From: DAOUJW01 sp965218945
GTDB lineage: Bacteria; Chloroflexota; Dehalococcoidia; Lucifugimonadales; UBA2985
Length of the DNA stretch: 64,000 nucleotides
Direction: 5' to 3'
Assembly: GCA_965218945.1 (NCBI GenBank)
Contig: OZ244718.1
Span: 1,922,001-1,986,000 of the forward strand
The notes beneath the pieces were generated by a model. The model searched no databases. It worked only from the letters and a program-made list of their open reading frames with translations, and had not been told where the DNA came from. The position numbers and the translations under genes were made by a program. Positions 7,674 to 15,909 of this stretch are shown piece after piece (within the stretch, counting starts at the first letter, position 1; every line of letters begins with the position of its first letter).

Positions 7674-9038
7674 ATGCGCCTGTCCTCCCTGTCGCTGGCT
7701 CTGCTGCTCCTGTTGATGGCTTGCGCACAGGCACAGCCAAGCGGCACCGCTACTCCTTCCCCCAGCCCCACCTCCCTTCCGGCAACCGCCGTCGTCCAGT
7801 CCGAGCCAACACACACTGCGACCAAGGCGGCGCCTGCCACTGCAACTCTTCCGTCGCCAACAATCTCTACCGCCACCGACGCGCAAACAACAGCGCCAAC
7901 CCCAGAGGCAGCCTCCACACCGACCTCAGAGCCAGACTCCGTCTACAGCCGTATCCTGGAAGGAGTGGCAGGCGTGAGAGGGCTGGGTCCCACAAAAGAG
8001 GTAGTCCCTCTGTTTATGACCAGAGAGGAGCTGTCAGCCTCTCTGGTCGAGGAGCTGGACGAAGACATTGAAGCTATCCTCAAGGCCCAGGATGTCTACA
8101 AAATCCTGGGCTTGATACCTCAGAATGCGGACCTGCGCCAACTGCTGCTTGACCTCTATACTGAGCAGGTGGCCGGGTTTTACGACTCGGAGACGGAGGA
8201 GTTGTACCTGATTGTAGGAGCAGACGAGGAGGGGCTTTCGCCCCTGGATGAGATAACCCTGGCTCACGAGTTTACCCATGCCATACAGCAACAGCGCTTC
8301 GATATCCAGGCTATGCTGGAGTCCGTTGAAGACAACTCGGATGCAAGCTCCGCCTTGGTGGCCCTGGTCGAGGGAGACGCATCGGCTACGCAGTTCCGGT
8401 ACGTGTTCACTAATTTCACACGAGAGCAGCAGATGGAAGCTCTGGTGGGAAGCGGCGACGTGGATACCTCCGCTTTGGATTCGACGCCATACATCCTTCA
8501 GCAAAGCCTTGCCTTCCCATACGTTCAGGGCTTGGCCTTTGTCAGCGCTCTCTTCTCGGCGCCGTCCGATTGGGACGCCGTAAATGAGGCCTACAGCGAT
8601 CCACCGACCTCCACCGAACAGGTATTGCACCCTGAGAAATACATTGAAAGGGATTCGCCAGTTCCCGTCTTCCTTCCGGAAATAGCAGCCGCTTTGGGCG
8701 AAGGATGGGAGAACGTCTACAGCGATGTGATGGGAGAGTTCCTCCTCAAAACCTACCTGGAGACCCGCACCACGACGATTACAGCCGCTGATGCCGCCGC
8801 CGGCTGGGGAGGCGACAGGTTCGCCCTGCTGAGAGGCCCAGAGGGTGAAAATGCCCTGGTAGCGCTGCTGGTGTGGGATACCAGCAAGGACGCCAAGGAG
8901 TTCCTCGATGCCATGGCAGCTTCAGACAGCGTTCCAAGCGACGGTTTCCTTGGTCTCAAGGACAACCGTATACTGTGGGTCCTCTCCCCTTCCGGGGAGG
9001 TAACGGATAGAGTAAGAGAGCTTTGGCCGGAGTTTTAG
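7674..9038 (+). CDS. lipoprotein with HExxH zinc-metallopeptidase motif
   Basis: 454 residues. A short signal peptide ends in a lipobox (LMAC, Cys17), so the protein should be lipid-anchored outside the membrane. Residues 20-90 are a Thr/Pro/Ala/Ser-rich spacer. The folded part carries YTEQVAGFYDSETEELYL, then HEFTH at 198-202 followed by AIQQQRF, and LVEGDASAT with Glu233 about 30 residues on; HExxH plus a downstream Glu fits a gluzincin-like zinc site, so peptidase activity is likely but not shown. Similar lipoproteins occur in Chloroflexota, where they are usually labelled hypothetical. The promoter geometry suggests a leaderless transcript starting at this ATG, which also argues for this start. 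Confidence 0.8.
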   Translation: MRLSSLSLALLLLLMACAQAQPSGTATPSPSPTSLPATAVVQSEPTHTATKAAPATATLPSPTISTATDAQTTAPTPEAASTPTSEPDSVYSRILEGVAGVRGLGPTKEVVPLFMTREELSASLVEELDEDIEAILKAQDVYKILGLIPQNADLRQLLLDLYTEQVAGFYDSETEELYLIVGADEEGLSPLDEITLAHEFTHAIQQQRFDIQAMLESVEDNSDASSALVALVEGDASATQFRYVFTNFTREQQMEALVGSGDVDTSALDSTPYILQQSLAFPYVQGLAFVSALFSAPSDWDAVNEAYSDPPTSTEQVLHPEKYIERDSPVPVFLPEIAAALGEGWENVYSDVMGEFLLKTYLETRTTTITAADAAAGWGGDRFALLRGPEGENALVALLVWDTSKDAKEFLDAMAASDSVPSDGFLGLKDNRILWVLSPSGEVTDRVRELWPEF

Positions 9039-9067
9039 GGCGCCTCGCCGAATTCTAACTGAGATTG

Positions 9068-9096
9068 TGGACAGCTTTAATATTGCCTGCTATAAT
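9068..9096 (+). promoter_or_regulatory. promoter for the transketolase operon
   Basis: TGGACA (9068-9073), 17-base spacer, TATAAT (9091-9096) preceded by TGC, i.e. also an extended -10. A second TGCTATAGT lies at 9103-9111 as part of a short direct repeat (CGCCTGCTATA-like). Confidence 0.65.
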
Positions 9097-9125
9097 TCGC
9101 CTGCTATAGTAGGAGTTGTACGCCC

Positions 9126-9986
9126 TTGAATAGAACATCCGACACGAAAGCTGCTGACGCCGAACCTGTGAAGCAGGTCTCCTTGGACAGTCTGAAAAGC
9201 GCCGCCCTGCAGATTAGGCGGGACATTCTGAGCACCATCGCCGAGGCGGGGAGCGGCCATCCAGGCGGGTCCCTCTCAGCCGTTGAGTTACTGACATCCC
9301 TCTACTACCGGGAGTTGCGTCACGACCCGTCCAATCCCAGTTGGCCCGACAGGGACAGATTCATCCTCAGCAAGGCGCACGCATGTCCCGTTCTCTACGT
9401 CGCGCTTGCCCACTGCGGCTACTTCCCCAAGGAGGAGCTCGGGACATTCCGCAAGATCAACAGCCGGCTCCAGGGTCACGCCCACACTATGACACCCGGA
9501 GTTGAGATGTCCGGAGGCTCTCTTGGACAAGGCCTCTCCTTTGCAGTAGGGACCGCAATAGCAGGGAAACTTGATGGCCGAAGCTCCCGGGTGTTCGCCA
9601 TGCTGGGAGACGGCGAGTGCGACGAAGGCCAGGTGTGGGAAGCGGCAATGTCGGCGTCCCACTACCGACTGGACAACCTGGTGGCCATAGTCGACCGGAA
9701 CGGCATTCAGAACGATCGCTTCACCAGCGAAGTAATGAACCTGGAGCCCCTGCCTGACAAGTGGCGCTCCTTCGGCTGGCACGTCATAGAGATTGACGGG
9801 CACAGCTTCCCGGAAGTCCTGAGCGCCCTGGATGAAGCCAGGTCAGTCAAGGACAAGCCCTCCGTAATCATAGCGGCAACCGTCAAGGGCAAGGGCGTCA
9901 GCTTTATGGAGAACAACCCCGAATTTCACGGCAAAGCTCCAAACGCAGAGCAGTTGGAGCAGGCGTTCAAGGAGCTGTCGGGCTAG
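9126..9986 (+). CDS. transketolase, N-terminal (TPP pyrophosphate-binding) subunit
   Basis: 286 residues. Begins with TTG, with AGGAG nine bases upstream; no ATG exists in the right place. Matches the first half of transketolase: SGHPGGSLSAVE, DRFILSKAHACPVLY, GSLGQGLSFAVG, and the TPP/Mg motif GDGECDEGQ...DNLVAIVDRNG. With the next gene it forms a split transketolase that moves two-carbon ketol units between sugar phosphates in the non-oxidative pentose phosphate pathway. Split (two-gene) enzymes are usual in archaea and many anaerobes and Chloroflexota. The gap to the C-terminal subunit is only 16 bases, so the two are surely cotranscribed and assemble as heterotetramers. Confidence 0.93.
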   Translation: MNRTSDTKAADAEPVKQVSLDSLKSAALQIRRDILSTIAEAGSGHPGGSLSAVELLTSLYYRELRHDPSNPSWPDRDRFILSKAHACPVLYVALAHCGYFPKEELGTFRKINSRLQGHAHTMTPGVEMSGGSLGQGLSFAVGTAIAGKLDGRSSRVFAMLGDGECDEGQVWEAAMSASHYRLDNLVAIVDRNGIQNDRFTSEVMNLEPLPDKWRSFGWHVIEIDGHSFPEVLSALDEARSVKDKPSVIIAATVKGKGVSFMENNPEFHGKAPNAEQLEQAFKELSG

Positions 9987-10002
9987 CCGCAGATTGCAGA
10001 AT

Positions 10003-10971
10003 ATGACCACTACCGCATCGACGAGGGATACCTACGGCAAGACCCTAGTGGAACTGGGAAGGGAGAACCCGAACATAGTTGTGTTGGGGGGAGACCTCAA
10101 CAAGTCCACAGTAATTAACCTCTTTGCCGAGGAGTTCCCGGACCGTTTCTTCGATCTCGGCCCGGCTGAGCAGAACATGATGAGCGTTGCGGCAGGCCTG
10201 GCAAGCTCCGGCAAGACGGTCTTTGCCAGCACCTTCGCAGTCTTTGGCAGCGGACGCCCCTACGACCAGATACGCATCGGCATATCCCAAGCGCGGCTCA
10301 ACGTCAAGATAGTGGTGACCCATGCAGGCATCACAACCGGGGAGGACGGCATGTCGGCCCACGGCATCGAGGACCTCTCCCTGATGTGCGCTCTGCCCAG
10401 CTTCACCGTCATCGTGCCCGCAGACGGGCCGGAGACGGCGCTGGCGGTGCGAAAGGCCGCCGAAAGCTACGGGCCCTTCTACATACGCCTCTCCAGGCCG
10501 GCCACACCGGTTGTGCACGAAGGCGATCACGACTTCAAAATCGGTCAGGCTGAGCTCCTGAGAGATGGCGGCGACGCCACAATCATCGCCTGCGGGACTA
10601 TGGTGAATACGGCCCTGAAGGCCGCACAGACCCTGGACAGCGAGGGCATCCGGTGCCGGGTTCTCAACATGGCGACCCTGCAGCCGGTGGACGCCGAAGC
10701 CATCGTGAGCGCTGCCAGGGAGACGGGCGCCATCGTCACGGCGGAGGAGCACCTGCGCCACGGCGGGCTTGGAAGCATCGTCGCTCAGACGCTGGGTGAA
10801 AGCTGCCCGGTCCCCATGAGAATGGTCACCCTGCACAGGTACGCTGAGTCTGGCGCCCCTGACGAGTTGCTGGAGAAGTACGGCCTCACCCAGTCAAACG
10901 TCGCAGAGGCGGCGCGGCAGGCCATCCAGCACAAGGCACAGCTCTCGGCCAACGGCAAGCCCGCCTCCTAG
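10003..10971 (+). CDS. transketolase, C-terminal (pyrimidine-binding) subunit
   Basis: 322 residues from the ATG at 10003; an in-frame TTG at 9994 would add three. Contains VVLGGDLNKST, FFDLGPAEQNMMSVAAGLA with the glutamate that activates TPP, FASTFAVF, and AHGIEDLSLMCALP, followed by a C-terminal regulatory-type domain (ATIIACGTMVNTALKAA... RVLNMATLQPVD). This pairs with the preceding gene to make an active enzyme. Both are followed closely by a DUF362 protein and a HAD phosphatase, giving a four-gene operon; the link between those and transketolase is not obvious from sequence. Confidence 0.93.
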   Translation: MTTTASTRDTYGKTLVELGRENPNIVVLGGDLNKSTVINLFAEEFPDRFFDLGPAEQNMMSVAAGLASSGKTVFASTFAVFGSGRPYDQIRIGISQARLNVKIVVTHAGITTGEDGMSAHGIEDLSLMCALPSFTVIVPADGPETALAVRKAAESYGPFYIRLSRPATPVVHEGDHDFKIGQAELLRDGGDATIIACGTMVNTALKAAQTLDSEGIRCRVLNMATLQPVDAEAIVSAARETGAIVTAEEHLRHGGLGSIVAQTLGESCPVPMRMVTLHRYAESGAPDELLEKYGLTQSNVAEAARQAIQHKAQLSANGKPAS

Positions 10972-10992
10972 CTCGCCATACCCGCGACCGTC

Positions 10993-12123
10993 ATGGCACA
11001 GACAACCATCAAGGAAGCCGATTCCCCCAGGGATAGCAGCGCTTCCAAGAGAGCCAAGGTTGCGGTTGTCTACACCCGACCTGAAACGGTCCTGGAGGAC
11101 ATCGGCAGAGCCATGCGCCTCGCCGACTACCAGACCTACCTGCCTCCCGACATATCCACTCTGCTCAAGATCAATATCTCCTGGCAGTATTACTACCCCG
11201 CCTGCTCGACTACTCCCTGGCAGCTTGAGGGTGTCATCAACGCTCTCCAGCAGGACGGTTACAAAGACCTCATCGCAGCGCATAACGGCACTGTGGTTGT
11301 GGACTCCTTCGAGGGTGAGATACGGAACAAGCAGAGACCCGTTCAGGAGAAGTACAACCTCCCCAACGTCCACCTGGACGTGCCCCCCAACAAGTGGATA
11401 CCCTTTCAGCCCAAGGGTGAGATGTTGGTGCTGGACAAGATATTCCCGGAGGGTCTCGCCATACCGGAGATATTCCCGGGCAAGAATATTGTGCACCTGC
11501 CCACCATGAAAACCCACGTCTTCACCACCATCACCGGCGCAATGAAGAACGCCTTTGGAGGGCTTCTGAACCGCAAGCGTCACTGGACACACTCGGTCAT
11601 CCACGAAACGCTGGTGGACCTGCTGACGATCCAGAAGGAGATACACCCGGGCGTCTTCGCCGTTATGGACGGCACACTGGCCGGCGATGGCCCAGGCCCC
11701 CGAGCCATGAGGTGGCACGAGAAGAACGTCCTTCTGGCAAGCGCAGACCAGGTGGCCATAGACGCGGTGTCGGCCAAGATGATGGGCTTTGACCCCATGT
11801 CAATCAAGTTCATCAGGCTGGCCCACGAGCGGGGTCTGGGCTGCGGCGACCCGTCCCAGATAGAGACTGTGGGCGAAGACATTTCCGGCGTGGACTGGCG
11901 GTTCGAGGGAAGCGGCAACACCTTCGCCAGCCGGGGCCAGAAGCTGATCTACTGGGGACCCCTCAAGCCCCTGGAGAACCTGCTGCTCAGGTCGCCCATT
12001 GCGCCCTGGTCATTCTTCGCATCCAACGTTTACCACAACTCCTACTGGCTCCGCTTCATCGGGAACCGGCGTGTCGAGGCCGCAATGAAGACTGGATGGG
12101 GCCGACTCTTCCAGCAGTACTAG
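10993..12123 (+). CDS. DUF362 domain protein
   Basis: 376 residues, 21 bases after the transketolase C-subunit. DUF362 hallmarks: LLKINISWQYYYPACSTTPW near residue 57, KTHVFTTITGAMKNAFGG (about 174-191), and AVMDGTLAGDGPGP (about 222-235) followed by LLASADQVAIDAVSAKMMGF. The family is widespread in anaerobes and Chloroflexota; no enzymatic reaction is firmly established. Many relatives carry an added ferredoxin domain, but none is visible here: the protein has only a few scattered cysteines. The C-terminal 60 residues are rich in Trp/Tyr/Phe. The position in a transketolase operon suggests carbohydrate or cofactor metabolism, but that is only a guess. Confidence 0.8.
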   Translation: MAQTTIKEADSPRDSSASKRAKVAVVYTRPETVLEDIGRAMRLADYQTYLPPDISTLLKINISWQYYYPACSTTPWQLEGVINALQQDGYKDLIAAHNGTVVVDSFEGEIRNKQRPVQEKYNLPNVHLDVPPNKWIPFQPKGEMLVLDKIFPEGLAIPEIFPGKNIVHLPTMKTHVFTTITGAMKNAFGGLLNRKRHWTHSVIHETLVDLLTIQKEIHPGVFAVMDGTLAGDGPGPRAMRWHEKNVLLASADQVAIDAVSAKMMGFDPMSIKFIRLAHERGLGCGDPSQIETVGEDISGVDWRFEGSGNTFASRGQKLIYWGPLKPLENLLLRSPIAPWSFFASNVYHNSYWLRFIGNRRVEAAMKTGWGRLFQQY

Positions 12124-12132
12124 ATATCGCCC

Positions 12133-12864
12133 GTGACCTACACTTCAGCCAGACAACCAGAGACGGGCCGGGAAGCGCCGCATCCAGCAATTACCACCAT
12201 CGTATTCGACTTCGACGACACGCTGGTGGACTCCTACGCCGCTCGTCTGGACGCTCTCCAGCGCGTCTTCACCTCTGCGGGCATTCATGATCCGACGGCG
12301 GAGGCGTTCGTCAGAGACATGAGAGGCCGACAGCTCGAGGACACCCTCAGACCACTGGAGGAGAGAGAGGGACTGCGTCCCCTGGACCTCTTCCAAGGCT
12401 ATCGGCGTACCTACTGGACAAAGAAAGCGGGCTTGATAGACCTTTTCCCCGGAATCCGGCAGATGCTTGAGGAGCTTCGAGCAAGAGGCCTGAAGATGGG
12501 TATAGTGACTCAGAAGGGCTGGGAGTCTGAAGTGGAAGGGCTACGCGTCGGAGCGTCTCATGAAGCCAGGGAACTTGGAATCGACGGTTTCTTCTCCACA
12601 GGAGTGGGATTCGAGAGCGTAACTAACCACAAGCCCCACCCGGAGGGTGTGCTGCTCGCGCTGGAGCGCCTGGGAGCCGATCCGGGGCAGTGCGTCGTGG
12701 TAGGAGACACCCCCGCCGATATGGGAGCAGCGCAGGCGGCAGGCTGCTGGAGCTGCCTCGCCACCTGGGGCATCCCTGCGGCCAACAGCAGCCATGCTCA
12801 AACGGAGGCCGATTTCGTCATCGACAAGCCTGAGGCGTTGCTGGGGCTTCCCGTACTTCAGTAA
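12133..12864 (+). CDS. HAD-superfamily hydrolase (phosphatase-like)
   Basis: 243 residues, starting with GTG nine bases after the DUF362 stop. Motif I is FDFDDTLVDS (about 25-34), motif II MGIVTQKG (Thr in the middle), motif III the lysine in TNHKPHPEGV, and motif IV VVGDTPADMGAAQAAG. The alpha-helical cap between motifs I and II puts it in the phosphoglycolate phosphatase/beta-phosphoglucomutase subgroup. Substrate unknown; sugar phosphates or phosphoglycolate would fit the transketolase neighbours. Last gene of the operon; no clear terminator follows. Confidence 0.85.
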   Translation: MTYTSARQPETGREAPHPAITTIVFDFDDTLVDSYAARLDALQRVFTSAGIHDPTAEAFVRDMRGRQLEDTLRPLEEREGLRPLDLFQGYRRTYWTKKAGLIDLFPGIRQMLEELRARGLKMGIVTQKGWESEVEGLRVGASHEARELGIDGFFSTGVGFESVTNHKPHPEGVLLALERLGADPGQCVVVGDTPADMGAAQAAGCWSCLATWGIPAANSSHAQTEADFVIDKPEALLGLPVLQ

Positions 12865-12885
12865 TCCCCTCTCAGAACGACATCC

Positions 12886-13624
12886 TCACACGAAATGTCC
12901 CCTGAGCGCCCTTCCGACTCGGAATATCAGATACAGACTTAGCGCCCAGAAGGCCACCGGCCCTAGCAGGAAACCAAGCCAGCCAATGTCGTAAAAGAGT
13001 GCATCCATACTCTCTCCGGGGGTAGAATGCCACAGAAGCAATCCCAAGACGTAGCCCAGTATAGGGATAGCGCCAACCCCACGGGATTCCGACAGAAGGC
13101 CTATCAGGAAAGGGCCGACTAAAAACCAGACCAAGAGTACTACGTCTATCCAGGGATGAAGATTGGAGATCTGGGACGGATAATCGAACAGGGCGATTAT
13201 GCCAAAGGACATAGAGGTTGTAAGTACTAACAGCAACGCCCCGGACGGCAACCCTCCCGAAGATGATTGCGCAATCGGGACCGCGTCCAAAGGCCGTTGC
13301 TCGCCGCCGGAGGAGAATTTCGCCAGACGAGCCTCCAACAGGCTGGTCCGAAAACGCCTGATAGCCCAGAAGCTGCCCAATACCATTGAGAGCGTCATCG
13401 TGGGCCACCCAAGCCAGGACCAAGATCGCGGGGTCCGCCTTGTCATCGACAGGAGCCAGCTCAATGTTCTCATCATCTGCAACTCTAACCGGCTCAACAG
13501 TAGCCGGCCTAGTAGTAGCCGGCCCAGGAGTCCCGGCGTACTGGCCCGCAGCCACCGCAGGGTTCAAGACCACAATTGCCAGAAGCAGCGCCGCAAACGC
13601 GGAGGTTCTGAGGAGTAGTTTCAT
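12886..13624 (-). pseudogene. membrane protein gene with a frameshift
   Basis: Two overlapping minus-strand frames look like halves of one gene. The upstream frame (from ATG 13624) gives a good signal peptide (KLLLRTSAFAALLLAIVVLN) and a region running to DPAILVLAWVA near 13400; after that it becomes unlike any protein. A second frame, shifted by one base, continues with hydrophobic helices (TLSMVLGSFWAIRRF, GALLLVLTTSMSFGIIALF, VVLLVWFLVGPFLIGLL, IPILGYVLGLLLW, LGPVAFWALSLYLIF) to a stop at 12886. The switch must lie around 13390-13420, near TTGGGTGGCCC, where one base too many or two too few would join the frames. Either a decaying gene or a sequencing error; the joined product would be about 245 residues with five helices. 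No family recognised. Confidence 0.6.
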
Positions 13625-13689
13625 TCACATCCCAGATTCAAAGGATACGGCGCCGCAGGCGGTGTACGCTTCCACAGCCCAATATATGT

Positions 13690-13695
13690 CATAAT
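13690..13695 (+). promoter_or_regulatory. -10 box, possibly leaderless queG mRNA
   Basis: CATAAT ends nine bases before the queG ATG (13705), there is no Shine-Dalgarno, and the predicted start at about 13702 nearly coincides with the ATG. No convincing -35. Confidence 0.4.
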
Positions 13696-13704
13696 AGCTT
13701 TATC

Positions 13705-14889
13705 ATGCCGTCAGAGACCAGAGTATACGACGCCAAGGCCAAGCAGGTGGTCAAGGAGCTCGCCGCTGAGTTGGGGTTCGACCTCGTTGGAGTAACCTCC
13801 GCGGACCCCTTCTACGAAGCCGAGGAGATTGCCTTGCAGAGGGTCCAGGACGGCCTGATGGACGGCCTCCCCTGGTACCACGAGGCCAGGGTGAAGCGCG
13901 GCTGCAACCCACAGGAGATGCTGCCCGGCGCACGCTCTATAATCGCCGTGGCCATGAGCTACATGACGGAGGACCCGTCACAGATCGACGATTCGACGCC
14001 CCTGCAAGGCAAAGTGGCCCGCTATGCGTGGGGGCAGGACTACCACAAGGTTATGGAGCGTCGGCTGAAGCTCTTTGTGCAAAGGCTTTCGGAGCGCCTG
14101 GAGCAGCTGGTGCAGGTCAAGGTGTACGTAGACACAGGCCCCATGCTGGACAGGGCTGTAGCGGAGCGGGCGGGCGTCGGCTGGTTTGGGAAGAACACCA
14201 ATATCCTCACCCGCAGTCACGGCTCCTGGGTGTTCCTGGGCCAGGTCATCACCGATTTGGACCTGGAGCCTGACGCGCCATCGAAGAAGACCTGCGGCCA
14301 ATGCACCATCTGCATAGACAAGTGTCCTACGGGCGCACTGATCGCGCCCTACGTCCTGGACAACACCAAGTGCATCTCCTACCTGACCATCGAGTGCCGC
14401 GGCCCCATCCCCAAGCCCCTGCGTCCACTTGTCGGTGACTGGGTCTTTGGCTGCGACATCTGCCAGGACGTGTGCCCCGTCAACCGCAAGGCCCTGCCCA
14501 CACAGGAGCCCGCCTTCCAGACCGGCGAGCACGGCTTCACCGCCCTGGAGCTTCTGCCCCTGCTGAAAATCACAGAGGCGGAGTTCAGAGAGCGGTTCGC
14601 AAACAGCCCCATCAAGCGGGCGAAGCGCGCCGGTATGCTGCGCAACGTGTGCGTGGCCCTGGGCAACATTGGCGATTCGAGAGCAATCCCAAGTCTGGTC
14701 GAGGCGCTATGCCACGACATACCCCTGGTGCGCGGTCACGCCGCCTGGGCATTGGGCGCCATAGGCGGAGCGGAGGCGGAGGCGGCGCTGAGGGACGCCC
14801 TGGTTGCGGAGACGGAGCCGGAAGTGCGCGATGAGATTGCAGATGCGCTGATCCCCACATCCCCGTATCAAGTACGGGGCAGGCTCTGA
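13705..14889 (+). CDS. queG: epoxyqueuosine reductase
   Basis: 394 residues. Final step of queuosine synthesis: reduces epoxyqueuosine to queuosine in tRNA with cobalamin and two 4Fe-4S clusters. Seen here: GVTSADPF and LPWYHEARVKR in the N-terminal DUF1730-type region, VDTGPMLDRAVAERAGVG with the catalytic aspartate, the first cluster CGQCTICIDKCPTGA (from C197), CISYLTIE, the second cluster CDICQDVCP, and C-terminal HEAT-like repeats (VCVALGNIGDSRAIPSLVEA, HAAWALGAIGGAEAEAAL). The last about ten codons lie inside a dispersed 53-base repeat (14859-14911), so the C-terminus TSPYQVRGRL was probably acquired from that element. Confidence 0.93.
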   Translation: MPSETRVYDAKAKQVVKELAAELGFDLVGVTSADPFYEAEEIALQRVQDGLMDGLPWYHEARVKRGCNPQEMLPGARSIIAVAMSYMTEDPSQIDDSTPLQGKVARYAWGQDYHKVMERRLKLFVQRLSERLEQLVQVKVYVDTGPMLDRAVAERAGVGWFGKNTNILTRSHGSWVFLGQVITDLDLEPDAPSKKTCGQCTICIDKCPTGALIAPYVLDNTKCISYLTIECRGPIPKPLRPLVGDWVFGCDICQDVCPVNRKALPTQEPAFQTGEHGFTALELLPLLKITEAEFRERFANSPIKRAKRAGMLRNVCVALGNIGDSRAIPSLVEALCHDIPLVRGHAAWALGAIGGAEAEAALRDALVAETEPEVRDEIADALIPTSPYQVRGRL

Positions 14890-14911
14890 CCTTCCCCCGC
14901 AGGCGAGGGAA
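14859..14911 (+). repeat. dispersed 53-bp repeat, copy 1 (inverted relative to copy 2)
   Basis: Identical at 52 of 53 positions to the reverse complement of 18863-18915. It contains the hairpin CCCCGTA-TCAAG-TACGGGG and a second imperfect hairpin of TTCCC..GGGAA type. This copy supplies the 3' end and stop codon of queG. Confidence 0.85.
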
Positions 14912-14931
14912 GGAATTATGTGCGCCCGCCC

Positions 14932-15909
14932 CTACTCTATCCCCAGCTCCTGCTTCACTTCCCTGACGGCGTCGCTGATCACCTTGAGCTTGGCAATGGA
15001 CTCATCGACCATTCGCGTCTTCAGACCGCAGTCCGGGTCGATGTAAAGGCGCTCCGGGGTAAGCACTTCCAGCCCCATCTTGATGCCCGCCTTCACCTTC
15101 TCCAACGGTTCGATGGCGTGGTTATGAACGTCCACCACTCCCATCGCCAGATACTTGTCAAAGGACGGGTATCCCCGTATGAGGTCCAGGAAGTCGTAGT
15201 TGCTGTTGGTCATCTCCATGTCCAGCATGTCCACCGGGAAAGTAGCCAGGTGTGGAAAGACCTTTGCGAAGTCGCCGTAGCAGATGTGGGTGATGGTGAA
15301 GGCGTCCAGACCGTCCGTTACGACGGCGAAGGCCTTTGCCGCAATCTCCATCTCCTCAGGCCTGACGGACAGCGCCGGCTCATCGATCTGTATGTACTTG
15401 GCGCCGGCCTTGGCAAGGTCCATAGCTTCATCGTGGACTGCCCTGGCGGTGTCCATGATAAAGGCCTCTCTGGTAGGGTAGTACTCGTTGAAAGACCAGT
15501 CCACGATGGTGTACGGGCCGGTGAGCATTCCCTTTACGGGCTTGTCCGTGAGGCTCTGAGCGTACTTCCACCAGTCAACGGTCATGGGCTTGTCCCGGCC
15601 AATGGGGCCGGTTGCGATGGGCTTGCGGTAGTATCGATTGCCGTAAGAGCGCACGAGGCCGCTGTTGGTGAACCCCGCCATGTTCTCGGCAAAGTAGGCC
15701 ACCATGTCTCCCCGGTACATCTCGCCGTCCACCACCACGTCCATCCCCACATCCTCCTGCACCTGGATCCAATGTGCCGTAGCCTGTTTCTCCAGCTCTT
15801 CAAGCGCCTCAGCGCCTATTTCGCCCCTCAGAAACTGGGCGCGCGCCTTGGTGATGTAGTCCGGCTTGGGATAGCTCCCGACTGCCGTGGTCAATAGTCC
15901 CTTCGTCAT
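14932..15909 (-). CDS. MetE-like methyltransferase (C-terminal catalytic half only), paralogue 2
   Basis: 325 residues corresponding to the C-terminal catalytic barrel of cobalamin-independent methionine synthase, with no N-terminal half. Features: TAVGSYPKPDYI start, GMDVVVDGEMYRGDM, GPYTIVDWSF, YIQIDEPALS, a THICYGDF zinc-ligand segment (His-x-Cys), ligand Glu region LDMEMTN, and the second Cys in YIDPDCGL. Short core-MetE enzymes in Dehalococcoides and archaea take methyl groups from methylcobalamin or a corrinoid protein, so this may do the same. Its ATG overlaps the stop of the upstream paralogue by four bases (ATGA), so translation is coupled. Confidence 0.85.
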   Translation of the reverse strand: MTKGLLTTAVGSYPKPDYITKARAQFLRGEIGAEALEELEKQATAHWIQVQEDVGMDVVVDGEMYRGDMVAYFAENMAGFTNSGLVRSYGNRYYRKPIATGPIGRDKPMTVDWWKYAQSLTDKPVKGMLTGPYTIVDWSFNEYYPTREAFIMDTARAVHDEAMDLAKAGAKYIQIDEPALSVRPEEMEIAAKAFAVVTDGLDAFTITHICYGDFAKVFPHLATFPVDMLDMEMTNSNYDFLDLIRGYPSFDKYLAMGVVDVHNHAIEPLEKVKAGIKMGLEVLTPERLYIDPDCGLKTRMVDESIAKLKVISDAVREVKQELGIE

